Assembly (NCBI RefSeq): GCF_963678635.1
Contig: NC_087064.1
Span: 66,209,548 to 66,273,547 of the forward strand
Direction: 5' to 3'
From: Symsagittifera roscoffensis
Taxonomy: Eukaryota; Xenacoelomorpha; Acoela; Convolutidae
DNA length: 64,000 bases
This document shows, in pieces, positions 12,241 through 22,950 of the stretch (the stretch's first letter is position 1; the number at the start of each line of letters is the position of its first letter). A program made the translations under genes and the position numbers. The notes beneath the pieces are model-generated. The model had not been told where the DNA came from. It ran no database searches and worked only from the letters and a program-made list of their open reading frames with translations.

Positions 12241-13241
12241 ATGACCATTGCCTTTGAACCTCTCAACAGGTCCTTGGAAACATTCCTAACGAGGTTATCT
12301 AGAGCCAGTGAACGCAGTGGACTTGAACCAAGATGCTATATAGACGAATCTGATAGCTGTATTGATACTTGGATAGAGGTAATGAAACTGCATTTCGAAG
12401 AGGAAGACCTGACAGAAAGACAAGAATGCAGTGCGCTCACCAGTAACCTGGAAGGGACAGCCCTAAGCTGCGTAATGGCCAAAAAGCAATACCAGCGGGG
12501 CAAAAAGCAATACCAAGAAAATATTTGAAATCTTGTTAACTCGTTTTGGCTCAAGAGTTCAAGGACACCAAGCAATGATGCGCTTCGAGAAACGGAGGCA
12601 ACGTGATGACGAGACGATTGACAAGTTTCTAGACAATTTGAAGATGCTTAGAAGGCGTAGCCAACCAGATGAATCAAACAGGAGGATGAACCTGGCAGTA
12701 GCCTCAAAATTCATCGATGGTGTGAAGAATGATGAGCTTCGAACGATGTTAGCGACACATTATACACGACTTTCAACCACTGCGCCTCCATCGAGATCTG
12801 GATATAACAAAAACAATTACGGTAATTTTAACAATGGACCAGCAAACCAAGGTAACAACTGGTACAAACCAAGAGACGATATGGATAAGAGATGCCTTTG
12901 TGCAAGTTGCATCGACGGTCATTATGTGTCAGCATGCCCAACCTACAAACAGGGCAATGGAAGCAAAAGACTTTAGCCTCGAGGATGAAGATGCGTCAGA
13001 GGTCGATCATGAAGATTTCATGAGAGGATCAGTTGCGAAATTCGGCCCGAGGTGCTTCTTTTGTAACTTGGAAGGTCACTTTAAACCGAATTGTCCGCAA
13101 TTATGGGATGCTGTAGCAGACATCAAGCAGCCAAGGCATGAAGAAGCTCTATCGGATGTGAAAGCCACCAATGCTCGCCTATTGGGTGAAACGGAGGCGC
13201 GCAGAAAGGAAAAACCGCGAGAGCTGGCAACAAAGAAGTAA
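12241..13241 (+). pseudogene. Gag capsid-like and zinc-knuckle region
   Basis: 12241-12528 and 12533-12976 are two frames of a capsid-like domain typical of gypsy gag (FLTRLSRASERSG; later RRQRDDETIDKFLDNL). The frame change near 12525 lies next to a short tandem duplication (CAAAAAGCAATACCA twice). A good CCHC zinc knuckle, C-x2-C-x4-H-x4-C, lies at 13053-13094. A second Cys/His cluster about 150 bp upstream (CLCASCIDGHYVSAC) has imperfect spacing. Such knuckles bind the element's RNA. The frame is broken, so the protein is not made intact. Confidence 0.65.
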
Positions 13242-13249
13242 CTGAAGAA

Positions 13250-13879
13250 ATGCGTGAACCTGAAACAGTGACGGCGGCAGATGACTTCAAGATCGACTCT
13301 AGGGCAGCCGCGAGGGATGCTCTAAAGAGAGTCCAGCAGGAATTGGTAACGAAGGAGATCGAACAAAAGGTGAAGCTCGAATTGGAAAATGAGAAAGTAC
13401 AGGAAAGCCTGAACGCCCGCCTTCGAGGCATCAGAATTCGAAGAAACGAAAGCACCAGGCAGTTTGAGCATGAAGCTAAACATGATCTCTGGGCAGACAT
13501 TCGGCATGGTGCCACAAGGAAGCAGAATACAGTCAAAAATTTCAGAATACAGTCAGTTGCGGGACATCAGGTGATCAGGAAATTAAGTGAACCCTCAGAG
13601 TTCACTATGATGCATTTAGATACATATGCAGGTTATCTGAGACAGGTAGAAACACGCACTGAGTCGAGCGCTGTGCGAGCGTTGTTGACAACGGGTGGCC
13701 CTCGGACAAAGAAACTCCACGGGCGCTACGTGGAATTCTATGGACCGTATCAGGTGATGTTGAACGTTGACGGAATCAGTATCTATACTAGGACCTACGT
13801 CACAACCGATAGTGACCAAATGGGGCAGATCTCTTTGGGTCAGGAAAAACTCAACGTAGAAACGGCCATGATGCCATGA
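13250..13879 (+). pseudogene. Gag-pol linker, charged helical region
   Basis: This 209-codon open frame has no recognised catalytic motif. The first half is rich in Lys, Glu and Arg and is probably helical (KEIEQKVKLELENEKVQE). It sits between the zinc knuckle and the protease, where gypsy elements carry a variable linker. The frame shifts before the protease. Confidence 0.5.
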
Positions 13880-13888
13880 TGGAGCAAT

Positions 13889-14338
13889 ATGAGTACACAT
13901 AGGGTACGAGGCAGATGTGACTGCACATCTGCTAGACACCATTGGGAAGAAAATTGGAGTAACAGGACTACTGGATACAGGAGCAGTGGTAAGCGTGATG
14001 CCAATAAAGAGTTGGGAAAAAATGGGCTTCACGTGGGAAGATCTAATTCCAACGAACCTCAGATTGGCGGCGCCAACCTCGGAGCAATCTACGTGGCCGG
14101 AAGGACACCAATAACGGTCCTTCAAATGGGAGGACGCGATCTTTGGATGAGCTTCGTGATGGTTGAGAACTTAGACGACTCAGACCAATTCATCTTCGGT
14201 CGTGATTTTGTCCGGAATTTTGATGTGATGATTGACTTGAACAAAGGCCTAATAAGGATTAGAAATCTGGACCGGAAGTATGTTAAGAGACCAAATAATA
14301 GAATAATAACAGATGAAAACAAGGTACCAATTTTTTAG
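13889..14338 (+). pseudogene. Retroelement aspartic protease, frameshifted
   Basis: The active-site motif LDTGAVVSVMP is encoded at about 13970-14000 in the frame open from 13917 to 14114. The C-terminal half (FIFGRDFVRNFDVMIDLN) is in the frame that ends at 14338. One frameshift between about 14050 and 14110 therefore splits the enzyme. The family processes the Gag-Pol polyprotein. In this state it cannot be produced as one chain. Confidence 0.75.
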
Positions 14339-14459
14339 ATAGAAAGGTAAACTACAACCGGGACAAGCTGTAATAGCAATTTTCTGGATGAGAAATTGAA
14401 ATTCGTTAAGTGATAGTAAGCAAATCTCTCTGGTATCCAACCCAAATAGTCAAAGCTGG

Positions 14460-15032
14460 GTGATTTCAGGCCGGAGCATTTCAGTAACACAAAACGGGCT
14501 GTGTGCCACTGTGTTGTTGAACACACTGGACACCACGGTTTCAATCCAGCGTGGAAAGAAACTTGGTTACGCTTCACCGATGAAGACCGACTATGAGGAG
14601 ACGCAAAACTTGAAGAGATATAACGTGGAAGACTGCCCGAATCATGCTGATAAAGATAAAGTTTTAAAGAGAATTGATGAATTTAAATCTATTAATAAAC
14701 TGTTTTCAATGAAATCAGAAACGGATGATGCCTTGTCGAGCTGCTCGAATTTTCTGGAACGCCCCTCGTCATACAAACTAGAACCCGACAAACCGGTTTT
14801 GCCGGAGATAGAACAATTGAGAAGGAAAATAGGTGAGGTAGATTTTGAACCATTAAGGGCGGTTTTAAATCAGAACGCGGACGTAATTTCAAAACATAAG
14901 GCGGATATCGGTTGTTGCAACTTCGTCGAACACGAAATAGAATTAGAGGAAGGCGCCATTCCTCATAGGGAAGGCGCAAGGCGAATGACGCCCCATAAAT
15001 CGGAAGCGTGCGGAAATAGAAATGTTGCTTGA
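14460..15032 (+). pseudogene. Pol linker between protease and RT
   Basis: This is an open frame of 190 codons after the protease. Its C-terminus (EHEIELEEGAIPHREGARRM) is the usual lead-in to gypsy RT, with the HxIxLxxGxxP-like pattern. The frame is lost near 15010, and the RT continues in another phase. No enzyme domain lies in the first two thirds. Confidence 0.6.
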
Positions 15033-15870
15033 ATACGACATGATAGAACCCTCAAAATCGCCTTTGGCTTGCGGGGTCTTCATTGCCAAGAAGAAAAGAG
15101 GCAGCTTAGGTTCTGTTGGGACTTTCGTTACCTGAACACAGTGACAATAAAAGATGCATACCCGATACCGCAATTAGACCAGAGCTTCTCGAAACTTGGT
15201 GACAGGTCTCTCTGGGGAAGAAAACAGAGAAAAAATCGGATTCGCATGTGATTTGGGGTTGAACCAGTGGAAGAGAATGCCCTTTGACTTGTGCAACGCT
15301 ACGGCCACTTTTCAAAGACTGATGGCTCAAGCTTTGACCAGAATGACGAAGAAGTACGAGAACCTTGTGATGTGTTACGTGGATGACGTGGTCATAGCAA
15401 TACCCACCTTGGAGGACCACAATGATCGGCTCGATGAGGTCTTTGGTTGCATGAAAAGAGTAGGCTTGAAGTGCAAACCATCGAAATGTGAAATCCTTAG
15501 GGATTCAATCAATTATCTGGGAAGAATGGTGGACAGGTATGGCGTAAGGTCGGACCCGGAAGCAGTGGAGGCTGTGTTGACATGGAAGGCTGCCAGAACG
15601 GACACACAACTCTTTAGCTTCCTAGGGTTTGCCAAATATTACCGTGAGTTCATAAAAGGATACGCAGACAAGGTGTACCCTATGCAGAAACTGATGCGCA
15701 ACAAAGGAAAGAATCTCGAATGGAACAAAGAAGCTCAAGCCGCCTTCGAGAACATAAAGCGGGAACTGTGCGAAGCGCCAGTGCTAGGCCTGCCAACAGA
15801 GAAGGGCATGTATAATCTTGACACAGATGCATCAGTAGTAGCCATCTCAGGAATACTACATCAGGAGTAG
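15033..15870 (+). pseudogene. Reverse transcriptase with a deleted catalytic motif A
   Basis: The fingers region (FCWDFRYLNTVTIKDAYPIP) is readable to about 15205. At 15205-15235 the sequence jumps from SKLGD to the region around IGFACDLGLNQWKRMPF. The segment that normally carries the first catalytic Asp (the TLDLxSxFxQ block) is gone. The remaining palm has the YVDD box (about 15379), followed by thumb and connection (FLGFAKYYREFIKGYAD). RNA-directed DNA synthesis would not be possible from this copy. Confidence 0.85.
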
Positions 15871-16501
15871 GAGTGGAATGGGAGAACAGTTCTCCGTCCC
15901 ATTGCAAATGGCAGTAAAGTGTTGAGTGATACTGAAATGAAATATGGTGCACCAAAGGCAGAAATGTTTGAAGTAGTCACATTCGTGGAGAAGCACCGCG
16001 CATACTTAGGGAGCGCTCCTTTTAAGCTACGCGTGGACAACAGAGTGTTATCCTGGTTGAAGACGTACTCGATGAACCAGACGTACTCGATGGACGTACT
16101 CGATGAACTAGGTCGGTGTATAGTCAGGTTAAACGGCTACCACATGATAATCGAGCGCAGGATGCGTGACAAACACCAGAATGCTGACAGCCTCAGTACG
16201 AAGACTGAGTTTTATGAAAGACTACAACAGAAATAAGCCAATCAGGCGGAAATCAAGGAAGGATTCTCATTTCTGAACAAAGAAATTTATGGGGCGCTTC
16301 CCTTGACGAGATGGTTGGACAAATCTGGACATCCGATTCCGGGACAACCCGAGTCACCGGTGGAGGTGGAAAAGGCAGCGGAAATAAAGTTCTTATCAAA
16401 AAAGGAACCAGTGCCTTTGGATCTGTTGCTACGTTCGAACCTGGTCCAACAGGAACTCTCTCGTATGAACATAAATAGTCTCTCATTGCTGGACAAAACG
16501 G
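15871..16501 (+). pseudogene. RNase H and downstream pol region
   Basis: After a TAG at 15868-15870 the same frame resumes with RNase H sequence at 15919-16236: LRVDNRVLSWLKTYSM and later MRDKHQNADSLS, both typical of Ty3/gypsy. A small duplication of TACTCGATG motifs around 16070-16105 adds residues inside the domain. 16303-16506 continues with a charged segment and then a TAG. The enzyme would degrade the RNA strand during cDNA synthesis. Confidence 0.7.
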
Positions 16502-16574
16502 TGTAGGTCACTCAGCAAGTGATGCGGATGCTGGGTGAATTTTTGGAGAGAGAAGTGACTAGAGATGACCCCGA

Positions 16575-16841
16575 GTGGGTAGCATGGCATCGCTAACAGT
16601 CAGTGAGAAACTAAGGATCAAGCCGTCAAGACGTCAACACAAGGAAAATGAAAGGGATCGTAGGACAATAGTTCAGCAACTACTATCCTCGATTCCCCAA
16701 AACGTCTTGACAAGTACATCATACAAACAAAACGAACAGGTGAAAGGGATACAAAGGAAAACCATCACCTTTGAAGATCAGGATCAGAAAGGCGAAGAAG
16801 TTGAACAAAACCTGGGACAAGAAAGTTTGTCCGGGGAGTAA
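16575..16841 (+). pseudogene. C-terminal pol remnant without integrase motifs
   Basis: This 88-codon frame is rich in Lys, Gln and Glu and ends at a TAA. It follows the RNase H tail where integrase would be expected, but neither the HHCC zinc site nor a D,D-35-E core is visible. Either integrase was deleted or the element ends early. It marks the right limit of recognisable gypsy sequence. Confidence 0.45.
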
Positions 16842-17483
16842 GACGAGTGGGTAATTAGGCAGATAGTTAGAAATACTGGCTAGAATAGCTAGGCAGGTAA
16901 GAGTATGTTTTTGCTCTTTCACCTATGTTTTTTCACGACAAGGCATGAATAAAAAATCAAATATTAGAACGCATGAATGAAAGAAAAATCACTTGCCTAG
17001 TTTCGCGCACTTTTCTCAATTTTCCGGGCTCTTATTTAAAAGAAGCCCGATTATAACAATTGAAAGAGCAGAAGCGGCTCTTTTTCTTTTTCCCTCACCT
17101 GCAACTTTTTAAAAGTAAATTTATTGTTCCCACCAACCGATTAACAAGAAAAGTAACCTTCACAATTAACCTTGTAAAGGTACTCATTACATCATAAAAT
17201 TTATGCTCATACGAGTTGGGGAAAAAAGGAAAAAGAGCCGCAAAAACAAACAGAAAGAGCAAAGACGTTCTTTTCAACAGTTAGAACATAATTGAAGATG
17301 GCCTCGGGCAAAAGAGCCGCCATCGGCCACTTCGTGCCCTCAGGACGGGCTTTTTTTCCCTCGGGCATCTTTCAACTATGTTATAACCACTACATAGATA
17401 GCAAGAGTAGATGGTTTGGATAAATAGCTTGAAGTGATATCTAGAATAGAGCTATGATAGACAATTCCCGCATCCAAGTTTAG
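16842..17483. repeat. Non-coding stretch with fold-back G/C-rich arms
   Basis: No gene is supported. GCGGCTCTTTTTCTTTTTCCC at about 17073 and its near-complement GGAAAAAAGGAAAAAGAGCCGC at about 17218 form an imperfect inverted repeat about 125 bp apart. Related arms lie at about 17035 and 17340. Both ends carry TAGCTAG-like runs (16855-16900, 17390-17460) resembling the array at 18430-18690. Confidence 0.5.
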
Positions 17484-18412
17484 GCGTAAGTAATCGATTA
17501 TAACGGATTATTATGATGATTTTTTGACAATTATAATCGATTATAGTTACCAAATTAGGTCTTTAAGGGATTTATAATTGATTATAATCGTGATATTTTC
17601 CAAGAGATTATTATCTCTTATAATCGATTATAAGTGATTATAATTGATTATAGTTCTTACTAAAAACCCTTAAAATCAATTATAATCGATTATAATCGAT
17701 TATAATCTCTTATTTTGCCGAAATTTTCTTTCATTCGAAATATATCTTATGGGCTATTTTTTGTGTCAAAAAAAATTTCTAAAAGAGAGATCTCTTGAAC
17801 ACTTTGGTTCATCTGAACACAAATTTATACCACGAAACAAAAGTTTCTTAGAGATCCTTTCATATGAGTGGAAAGGTTCTCGCGGGGAGATGAAAAATAA
17901 ATTTTCCGAATCAATCATGAAACTAAATTAATCTGCTGATGTTTTGGTGTTTAAAAAAGCTTAAAATATGCATGACAAAACAACTTTAATGGGGAAGAAT
18001 TGAAAAAAAAAACTTATAAATTTGAATTAATTGGAAAACTTTGAAAACATTTTTCTCATTTTTCATAGGAACCAACGTACACAAAAAGCATAAAATATAA
18101 GCAATTTAGATGCAACTTCGAAGACAAAAACGGACAAACAAAAGGAATTATAATCAATTATAATGGATTTTTGTGCAAAACTAATAAAATAGAAATTTGA
18201 AAAAAAAATAATGGATTATAATCAATTATAATCGATTATAATTGTATCAAAAAATAGACGAATAAATAATCGATTATAATCGATTATAATGGATTATAAT
18301 TAAATATAATTTGAATTTAAAAAGACAGATTATAAACGATTATTAATTGATTAAAATTGATTGTTTCTCAATTATCGTGAGACTGGTACTAAAATCGTAA
18401 TATAATCGATTA
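17484..18412. repeat. Cluster of palindromic TAATCGATTA-like motifs
   Basis: At least a dozen copies or variants of TTATAATCGATTATAA occur here: near 17535, 17580, 17620, 17650, 17675, 17690, 18155, 18215, 18235, 18270, 18285 and 18400. Each is self-complementary, and several are chained head to tail. The core ATCGAT resembles sites of Cut/Onecut-type homeodomain proteins, but this is only a motif resemblance. A short open frame at 17749-17931 between the two sub-clusters has no recognisable character. Confidence 0.75.
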
Positions 18413-18429
18413 TTAACGCTTGAAATTGG

Positions 18430-18690
18430 ATGCGGGTTGATAATAGTAGCTAAGATAGATAGCAGAAGGATAGCTAGGGTACCTAAAGTTTCTAGGATAA
18501 GAAGCTAAGATAAATAGCCAGGATTTATAGCTAGGGTAAATAGGAAGATAGCTAGGGGAGATAGCCCTGATGCCTAGCAAGGTTGGATATCTATAATAAA
18601 TAGCTAGAATGGATAGCTATAATATTCAGCTAGAATAAATAGCTATGATAGTTAACTAGGAAGGAAAGCAAGGATAAGTAGTCTAGAAAT
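18430..18690. repeat. Degenerate TAGCTAGGATAAATAGCT tandem repeat
   Basis: An irregular tandem of roughly 15-20 bp units is built from AGATAGCTAGG, AAATAGCTAG and GGATAGCT. Similar text flanks the palindrome cluster on its left (17390-17460), so the two repeat types appear nested. No coding potential is seen. Confidence 0.6.
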
Positions 18691-19846
18691 ATGTCATTTT
18701 AGTATGCATCCGCATGAAAATCACGCCAATTACAAAAAAAACATAGAGCACTTAAAATAATTCGTTTATTTTAGCATTCTTGTTGTTTTTATTGTCTCTT
18801 TTTTATGATCTCTCTTTTTAAAAACCTCGAATAACTCTGTGAACAATAATATTTACTCAATTCAATGCTCGCATTTCGTTGAGGCTGAAGAAGAAAAGCA
18901 TTAATGTCGCATTGCAACAAGAACAAAATAATTGCAATCAAATTTAAACGATTATAGAAATTTAATTAACATTTACGTCGAACTCTATTGGTCACGAGAC
19001 CCAGGCTCGAATCAACGTCATAAAAAATTGTTTTAAATAGTAAAAATAGACGATTTTTAGTCCATGTTGTAGTTTTCGTCGATGTCCACGTCAAGTCAAA
19101 ACCTTGATCAATCTTGACGTTAAACTAATTGAATGGAACCGTCTGCTAAAATTAGTTTTTGCTGTCATTATCTTCCCGTTTTTTAATTATCATCCAGGTT
19201 CTGAAGCCAAAAAAGGAGTTATACTTTCCTCAAATCTTCCATTACACAAGATGGCTCTTGTTTTTTGGTTGTAATGTTGTGGTTAAAACCGACTAGGGTT
19301 AATTACCTTAAAATTTATACTCTTAGCTGTTTTTTTTTTAGGAAACCAATATCCGCGAGAGAAGTGAAAGTTTTCAAACATAATTTTTATACTATGAAGA
19401 GTTCATATACAAAAACAGATTTAGCTGCGTTAATTTTTGATTAATTAAAGGACAATCGGAACATATAGTCTTTTCCATTGGCACGAGTAATATTGTGATT
19501 TTATTTTCTTCTGCTTTTTAATTTTCAATTTTTCGATTGCTTGTGGGTTCTGCGATTTGCAGTGGATCGAAAAAAGCTATCCAGCCTGTCTTAGCATGGT
19601 CCGCTTAGCGTAGTCCTATCCAGTTTGTCCAACCTAAGCATAATCTTATCCGTCTTCCCTTAGCAAGGTCCATTTTCAACCAAATCGTTTAAATTATCAG
19701 GTGTAAATTTTTGATACTTGTTTAATTGTTTTTATATATGTAGCTGTGAACAAAAATGCTTTGAAAGAAATCAGCTCTAGTTTCTGAGGTATTTTCTAAT
19801 AGGAAATGATAGAAAAGTGTTGAAAAAAAAACTTTTTGTCTCCGAG
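18691..19846. other. Stretch with no recognisable feature
   Basis: I see no exon, RNA gene or element end in this AT-rich stretch. A loose repetition of CTTAGCATGGTCC / CTTAGCGTAGTCC / CTTAGCAAGGTCC occurs at about 19590-19670. Confidence 0.4.
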
Positions 19847-20249
19847 CAGGGGCGGATCTAGGATTTTCTCGAGGGGGGGGGGGGGGGGGCGGATTTTTTT
19901 TAGGTCGACCAAATTGATTTTTCAAGCTCTCCCAAATCACTGATTTGCCCCTATTTTGGCTAAATTTTCTGCGCCGCAGGCAAATTTAGAAAAAAAAACT
20001 GTCAAAAAAGCTGTTTTTGGGCGCTTTTTGAAAAAATTGGACAAAAAAATTGCGTTTTTTTTTGGCGCGCGCTCCCCCTCAAAGTTAGTATATATAGGCG
20101 CCGAAGGCGCTCTTAGAAAAACTTTAGGGTCGGTCGGCCAAAAATGGATTTCGAAACTGTATCAAAGGGGGGACCCTTTGGGTCGGCAGGGGGTCGAATC
20201 CCTGAGGGGGGGGGGGGCGTCCGCCCCCCCCCCCCTAAATCCGCCCCTG
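19847..20249. mobile_element. hAT-type MITE, copy 1
   Basis: The element starts CAGGGGCGGATCTAG and ends CTAAATCCGCCCCTG, terminal inverted repeats of 15 bp with one mismatch. It is flanked by a perfect 8-bp target duplication TCTCCGAG (19839-19846 and 20250-20257), as produced by hAT-superfamily transposases. It encodes no transposase and is therefore non-autonomous. Long G and C runs follow each terminal repeat. The interior (GGCGCGCGCTCCCCCTCAAA) is shared with the copy at 21762. Confidence 0.9.
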
Positions 20250-20257
20250 TCTCCGAG

Positions 20258-21430
20258 CATTATAAAGGCATTTAGGATTCTTCAAGGTCGATCATATATG
20301 TACGCAGCGCTAAATTTTAATTAATTATCCTTCGTTAGTGTTTGGGAGTTTTCTGAATAATAGTTTGCGGAACTAAGGGTGCTAAAAATCATAACCAGTT
20401 CTCCGCATATGCATGATTTGTACTTGATTAGATAAAATTTCGTTGAAAAGTTATTGTAATTCGTGAAATTGATTTGCACTGAAGACAAATTAAACTTTTG
20501 ATAACTATGCTGTGACACACCGTATGCATAACGTTATGCTCATATACACCTATTAATTTTTTATTACTTTTTTATTCAGATAATGTTATGTATTAAACCT
20601 CTCTTTAACCTGAGAAAGTATAAAATTGTATAATCTGAGACCTATGGGTTGTTGCTTGGACTCCTCAGGACAGTGACTTAATATTCATGCTCACGCTGGT
20701 TTTTTAACCAGACTTTTTTCAATTTTTTGAATGGAACAGTTATGATCAAAAAATTTAAAGCCATCTGGAAGGTATTACTGACATGAGCTCATTTTTTGAC
20801 AGATTTTTCATCTGTGATTGTTTTTTTGTAAGTTATTGTCTTTAACAATTGAAATATTAGTCAATTTGAGACATTCAAAGCTGGAAAAAATTCACTTTTT
20901 TATTAATGCATTGCAAATGTTACGTACGTTGAATTGGGCGGAGGAAAAAAATTTCAAATTAGATATTTCATTATTTTTTCAGCTGTTTACGAGTTTTCCA
21001 CTAAAGTTATTGAGCGAAATGTATTTTGAACAACCTAAATGACAGTAGGAATATTCAAGACTGCGCACTGATACGAGAAATTTTTCAATCTATCCATTTT
21101 TGACTTTCTAATTAACCAATTTGACAAAAAATTTTGAGCCATCCAAAAAAATAGCAGGGGGATATAAAGTACCACTTTCGCATAACAAACCCGCAAGAAA
21201 CTTCCGGTTGTCGTTAGCAACTTCACTGAATAAATCCGGCTCAAAAAACAATTCAAAAAATTATCGAGCCCTGATAAAATGCCCTGAACAAAAACAGCGC
21301 CAGAAAAAATTCCAAAAAGTTTTGTCTGCCCCTTAAGGTATCTGCAGTAGGTTTTTCCAAATCTAAAAAATTTTCTAAAGAAATTAAAAGTTTTGAAAAC
21401 TTTTTCTTTTTTGTTGTTTATCAAGTCACA
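20258..21430. repeat. Gene-free stretch with a diverged repeat copy
   Basis: No gene is supported. About 20730-21010 is a diverged relative of the tandem unit at 26228-27290: both share a leader ending CTGTGATC/CTGTGATT, TTTTT(C/T)GTAA(A/G)GTTAT and preceding GGTATT..TGAG text. Open frames on either strand in 20818-21502 look like chance readings of AT-rich DNA. Confidence 0.45.
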
Positions 21431-21435
21431 CTCTG

Positions 21436-21535
21436 CACACAAAACGCAAAACAGCACACACACACACACGCATAAACGCACAAACAGCACGCATAAACGC
21501 ACTTATACAAGCACACACACACATTACTTCAGGTA
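21436..21535. repeat. CA-rich microsatellite with GCATAAACGCA inserts
   Basis: Two (CA)n tracts at about 21457-21470 and 21513-21522 enclose imperfect copies of AACAGCACGCATAAACGCA. This is simple-sequence DNA. Confidence 0.7.
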
Positions 21536-21555
21536 CAAATTGATAAATATCTCAA

Positions 21556-21703
21556 CTAGCAACAAGTTCTTCGAAAAATTTCAGTAGCTTCAAATGATTT
21601 GTGAAGCTAGCAACAAGTTCTTCGAAAAATTTCAGTAGCTTCAAATGATTTGTGAAGCTAGCAACAAGTTCTTCGAAAAATTTCAGTAGCTTCAAATGAT
21701 TCA
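21556..21703. repeat. 51-bp tandem repeat, about 3 copies
   Basis: A 51-bp unit starting CTAGCAACAAGTTCTTCGAA begins at 21556, 21607 and 21658. The third copy is cut at about 21703. The unit is 17 codons long, so it is open on the minus strand as a repeated peptide containing KLLKFFEELVAS, but there is no surrounding gene structure to support translation. Confidence 0.85.
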
Positions 21704-21761
21704 TTTGTAGCACTCGATACGCGTTAGAAAAAAATTTGTAAAAAAGGTACACCAATTTTTC

Positions 21762-22126
21762 CAGGGGCGGATCTAGGATTTTCTCGAGGGGGGGATTTTC
21801 AAAAAAAGTTCGAAAATTTTTTGGCAAAATTTTCTGAGCCGCAGGCAAATTTTTGAAAAAACAGTAAAAAAAGCCGTTTTTGGGCACTTTTTGAAAAATT
21901 TTGACAAAAAAATCCCGTTTTTTTGGCGCGCGCTCCCCCTCAAAGTTAGTATATATTGGCGCCAAAGGCGCCTTTAGAAAAAATTTAGGGTGGGTCGGCC
22001 AAAAATGGATTTCTGAAAAAGTTTCAAAGGGGGGACCCTTTGGGTCGGCAGGGGGTCGAATCCCTGAGGGGGGGGGGGGGGGGCGAAGGCGTCCGTTATC
22101 CCCCCCTCCCCCTAAATCCGCCCCTG
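21762..22126. mobile_element. hAT-type MITE, copy 2
   Basis: The same termini as copy 1 (CAGGGGCGGATCTAG and CTAAATCCGCCCCTG) are flanked by a perfect 8-bp target duplication AATTTTTC at 21754-21761 and 22127-22134. The interior matches copy 1 closely but is 38 bp shorter overall. Two members of one family, each with a different clean target duplication, prove transposition rather than tandem copying. Confidence 0.9.
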
Positions 22127-22319
22127 AATTTTTCTATTTTATACAAATTGGTCAATTAAACCAAAGAGTTTTGCAAAAAAAGGACGCAATTGAAATCTGT
22201 GATACTAATTTGACAATGGGAAAGATTCGGGTGCGTTTTAGTTTTTTTGTGTTCCATGCACAATCAAAAACACAAATAATCATCGAAAAAATTGAGTGAA
22301 AAAAAAACATAATAAACCT

Positions 22320-22700
22320 TATTCAGCCAGCCGTGATTCGGACGACATTGAACAAGTGAAAAAATTTTGTGCTGAGAAAAACCGGTTTGTTTTTTAGTCT
22401 AATTTCGAGTGGGTGAAGCAGTTAGTGGAGCTATTTTCGAGTAAAAATCATTGCTCAAAAACTAAAAGCTGGGAAAATTTGATTCTACTGAAAAGAAAAC
22501 TCGTTATAAATTCCTATGCAAAAATTTAAACGACTTCAATTTGAAAAAAAAAGAAAAGAAAAACTTGTTTTTTGTTGTAGTTTTTATGAAAGTGATTGGA
22601 AAATTCTGTGCTTTTTTTCCACAGCAACCGGCTCTCTTTGTCTCAAATTTGCGCTCAAACTATTATTGTTTTGCAAATGCTCTAAAAAGCTTGTCAAAAA
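22320..22700. repeat. Dispersed repeat copy (CAACCGGCT family), diverged
   Basis: GCCGTGATTCGGACG at about 22330, GAGAAAAACCGGTTTG at about 22375 and CACAGCAACCGGCTCTC at about 22620 occur in the same order as in the unit array at 58945-62320 (for example 61845, 61895 and 61703). This is a remote copy of that family. An open frame across it is not convincing. Confidence 0.5.
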
Positions 22701-22889
22701 CATGTTGCTAAAACGTCAAGATTAGTCTGAATAAAAAAAAGACTTCAAGCATAAGTTTTTCCTCCATTTTGTTGAAAGTCAGTACAATAAAGTCTTTGTA
22801 ATTTGCGTTTCTAATTCAGTGTTTTATTTTTCGTTGAAAAATTTAATCAATAATATGAGAAATGATTAACTGAATGAGACAGCTGAAAA

Positions 22890-22950
22890 ATAAACAGAGG
22901 AAGACTCAAGGCTTCGCCTTGATATGAGCAGTTCTGTCAAGTTTTTTTTC
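22890..22950. repeat. Copy of the GGCTTCGCCTTGATA end module
   Basis: AAGGCTTCGCCTTGATATGAGCAGTTCTGT matches the ends of the tandem units at about 26740 and 27270 (GGGCTTCGCCTTGATACGAGCAGTC). It marks another member of that family. Stretches of 20 bases or less are shared at each site. Confidence 0.6.

Larger units (their letters stand above)
10180..16841 (+). mobile_element. Decayed Ty3/gypsy retrotransposon (gag-PR-RT-RNase H)
   Basis: Domains appear in the order expected for a Ty3/gypsy pol: gag with a CCHC zinc knuckle (13053-13094), aspartic protease (DTGA at about 13973), reverse transcriptase with YVDD (about 15379) and RNase H. I find no integrase zinc or catalytic-core motif before the element fades at about 16841, and no LTR pair: the 5' leader does not recur downstream. 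The reading frame is broken by several stops and frameshifts, and part of the RT palm is deleted. The element is therefore dead, and its left end was duplicated to 7343-8912. Confidence 0.85.

Noticed and set aside
7343-16841. LTR pair and primer-binding site of the gypsy element
   Set aside because: A TGGTGCTCTTTC word at 7354 could prime from a tRNA, but the 5' leader does not recur after 16841, so no LTR can be shown.
17749-17931. 60-codon ORF between palindrome clusters
   Set aside because: No family features and no gene context; length expected by chance.
21035-21502. 155-codon minus-strand ORF
   Set aside because: It runs through a CA microsatellite and has Cys/Leu/Val runs typical of chance reading; no domain.
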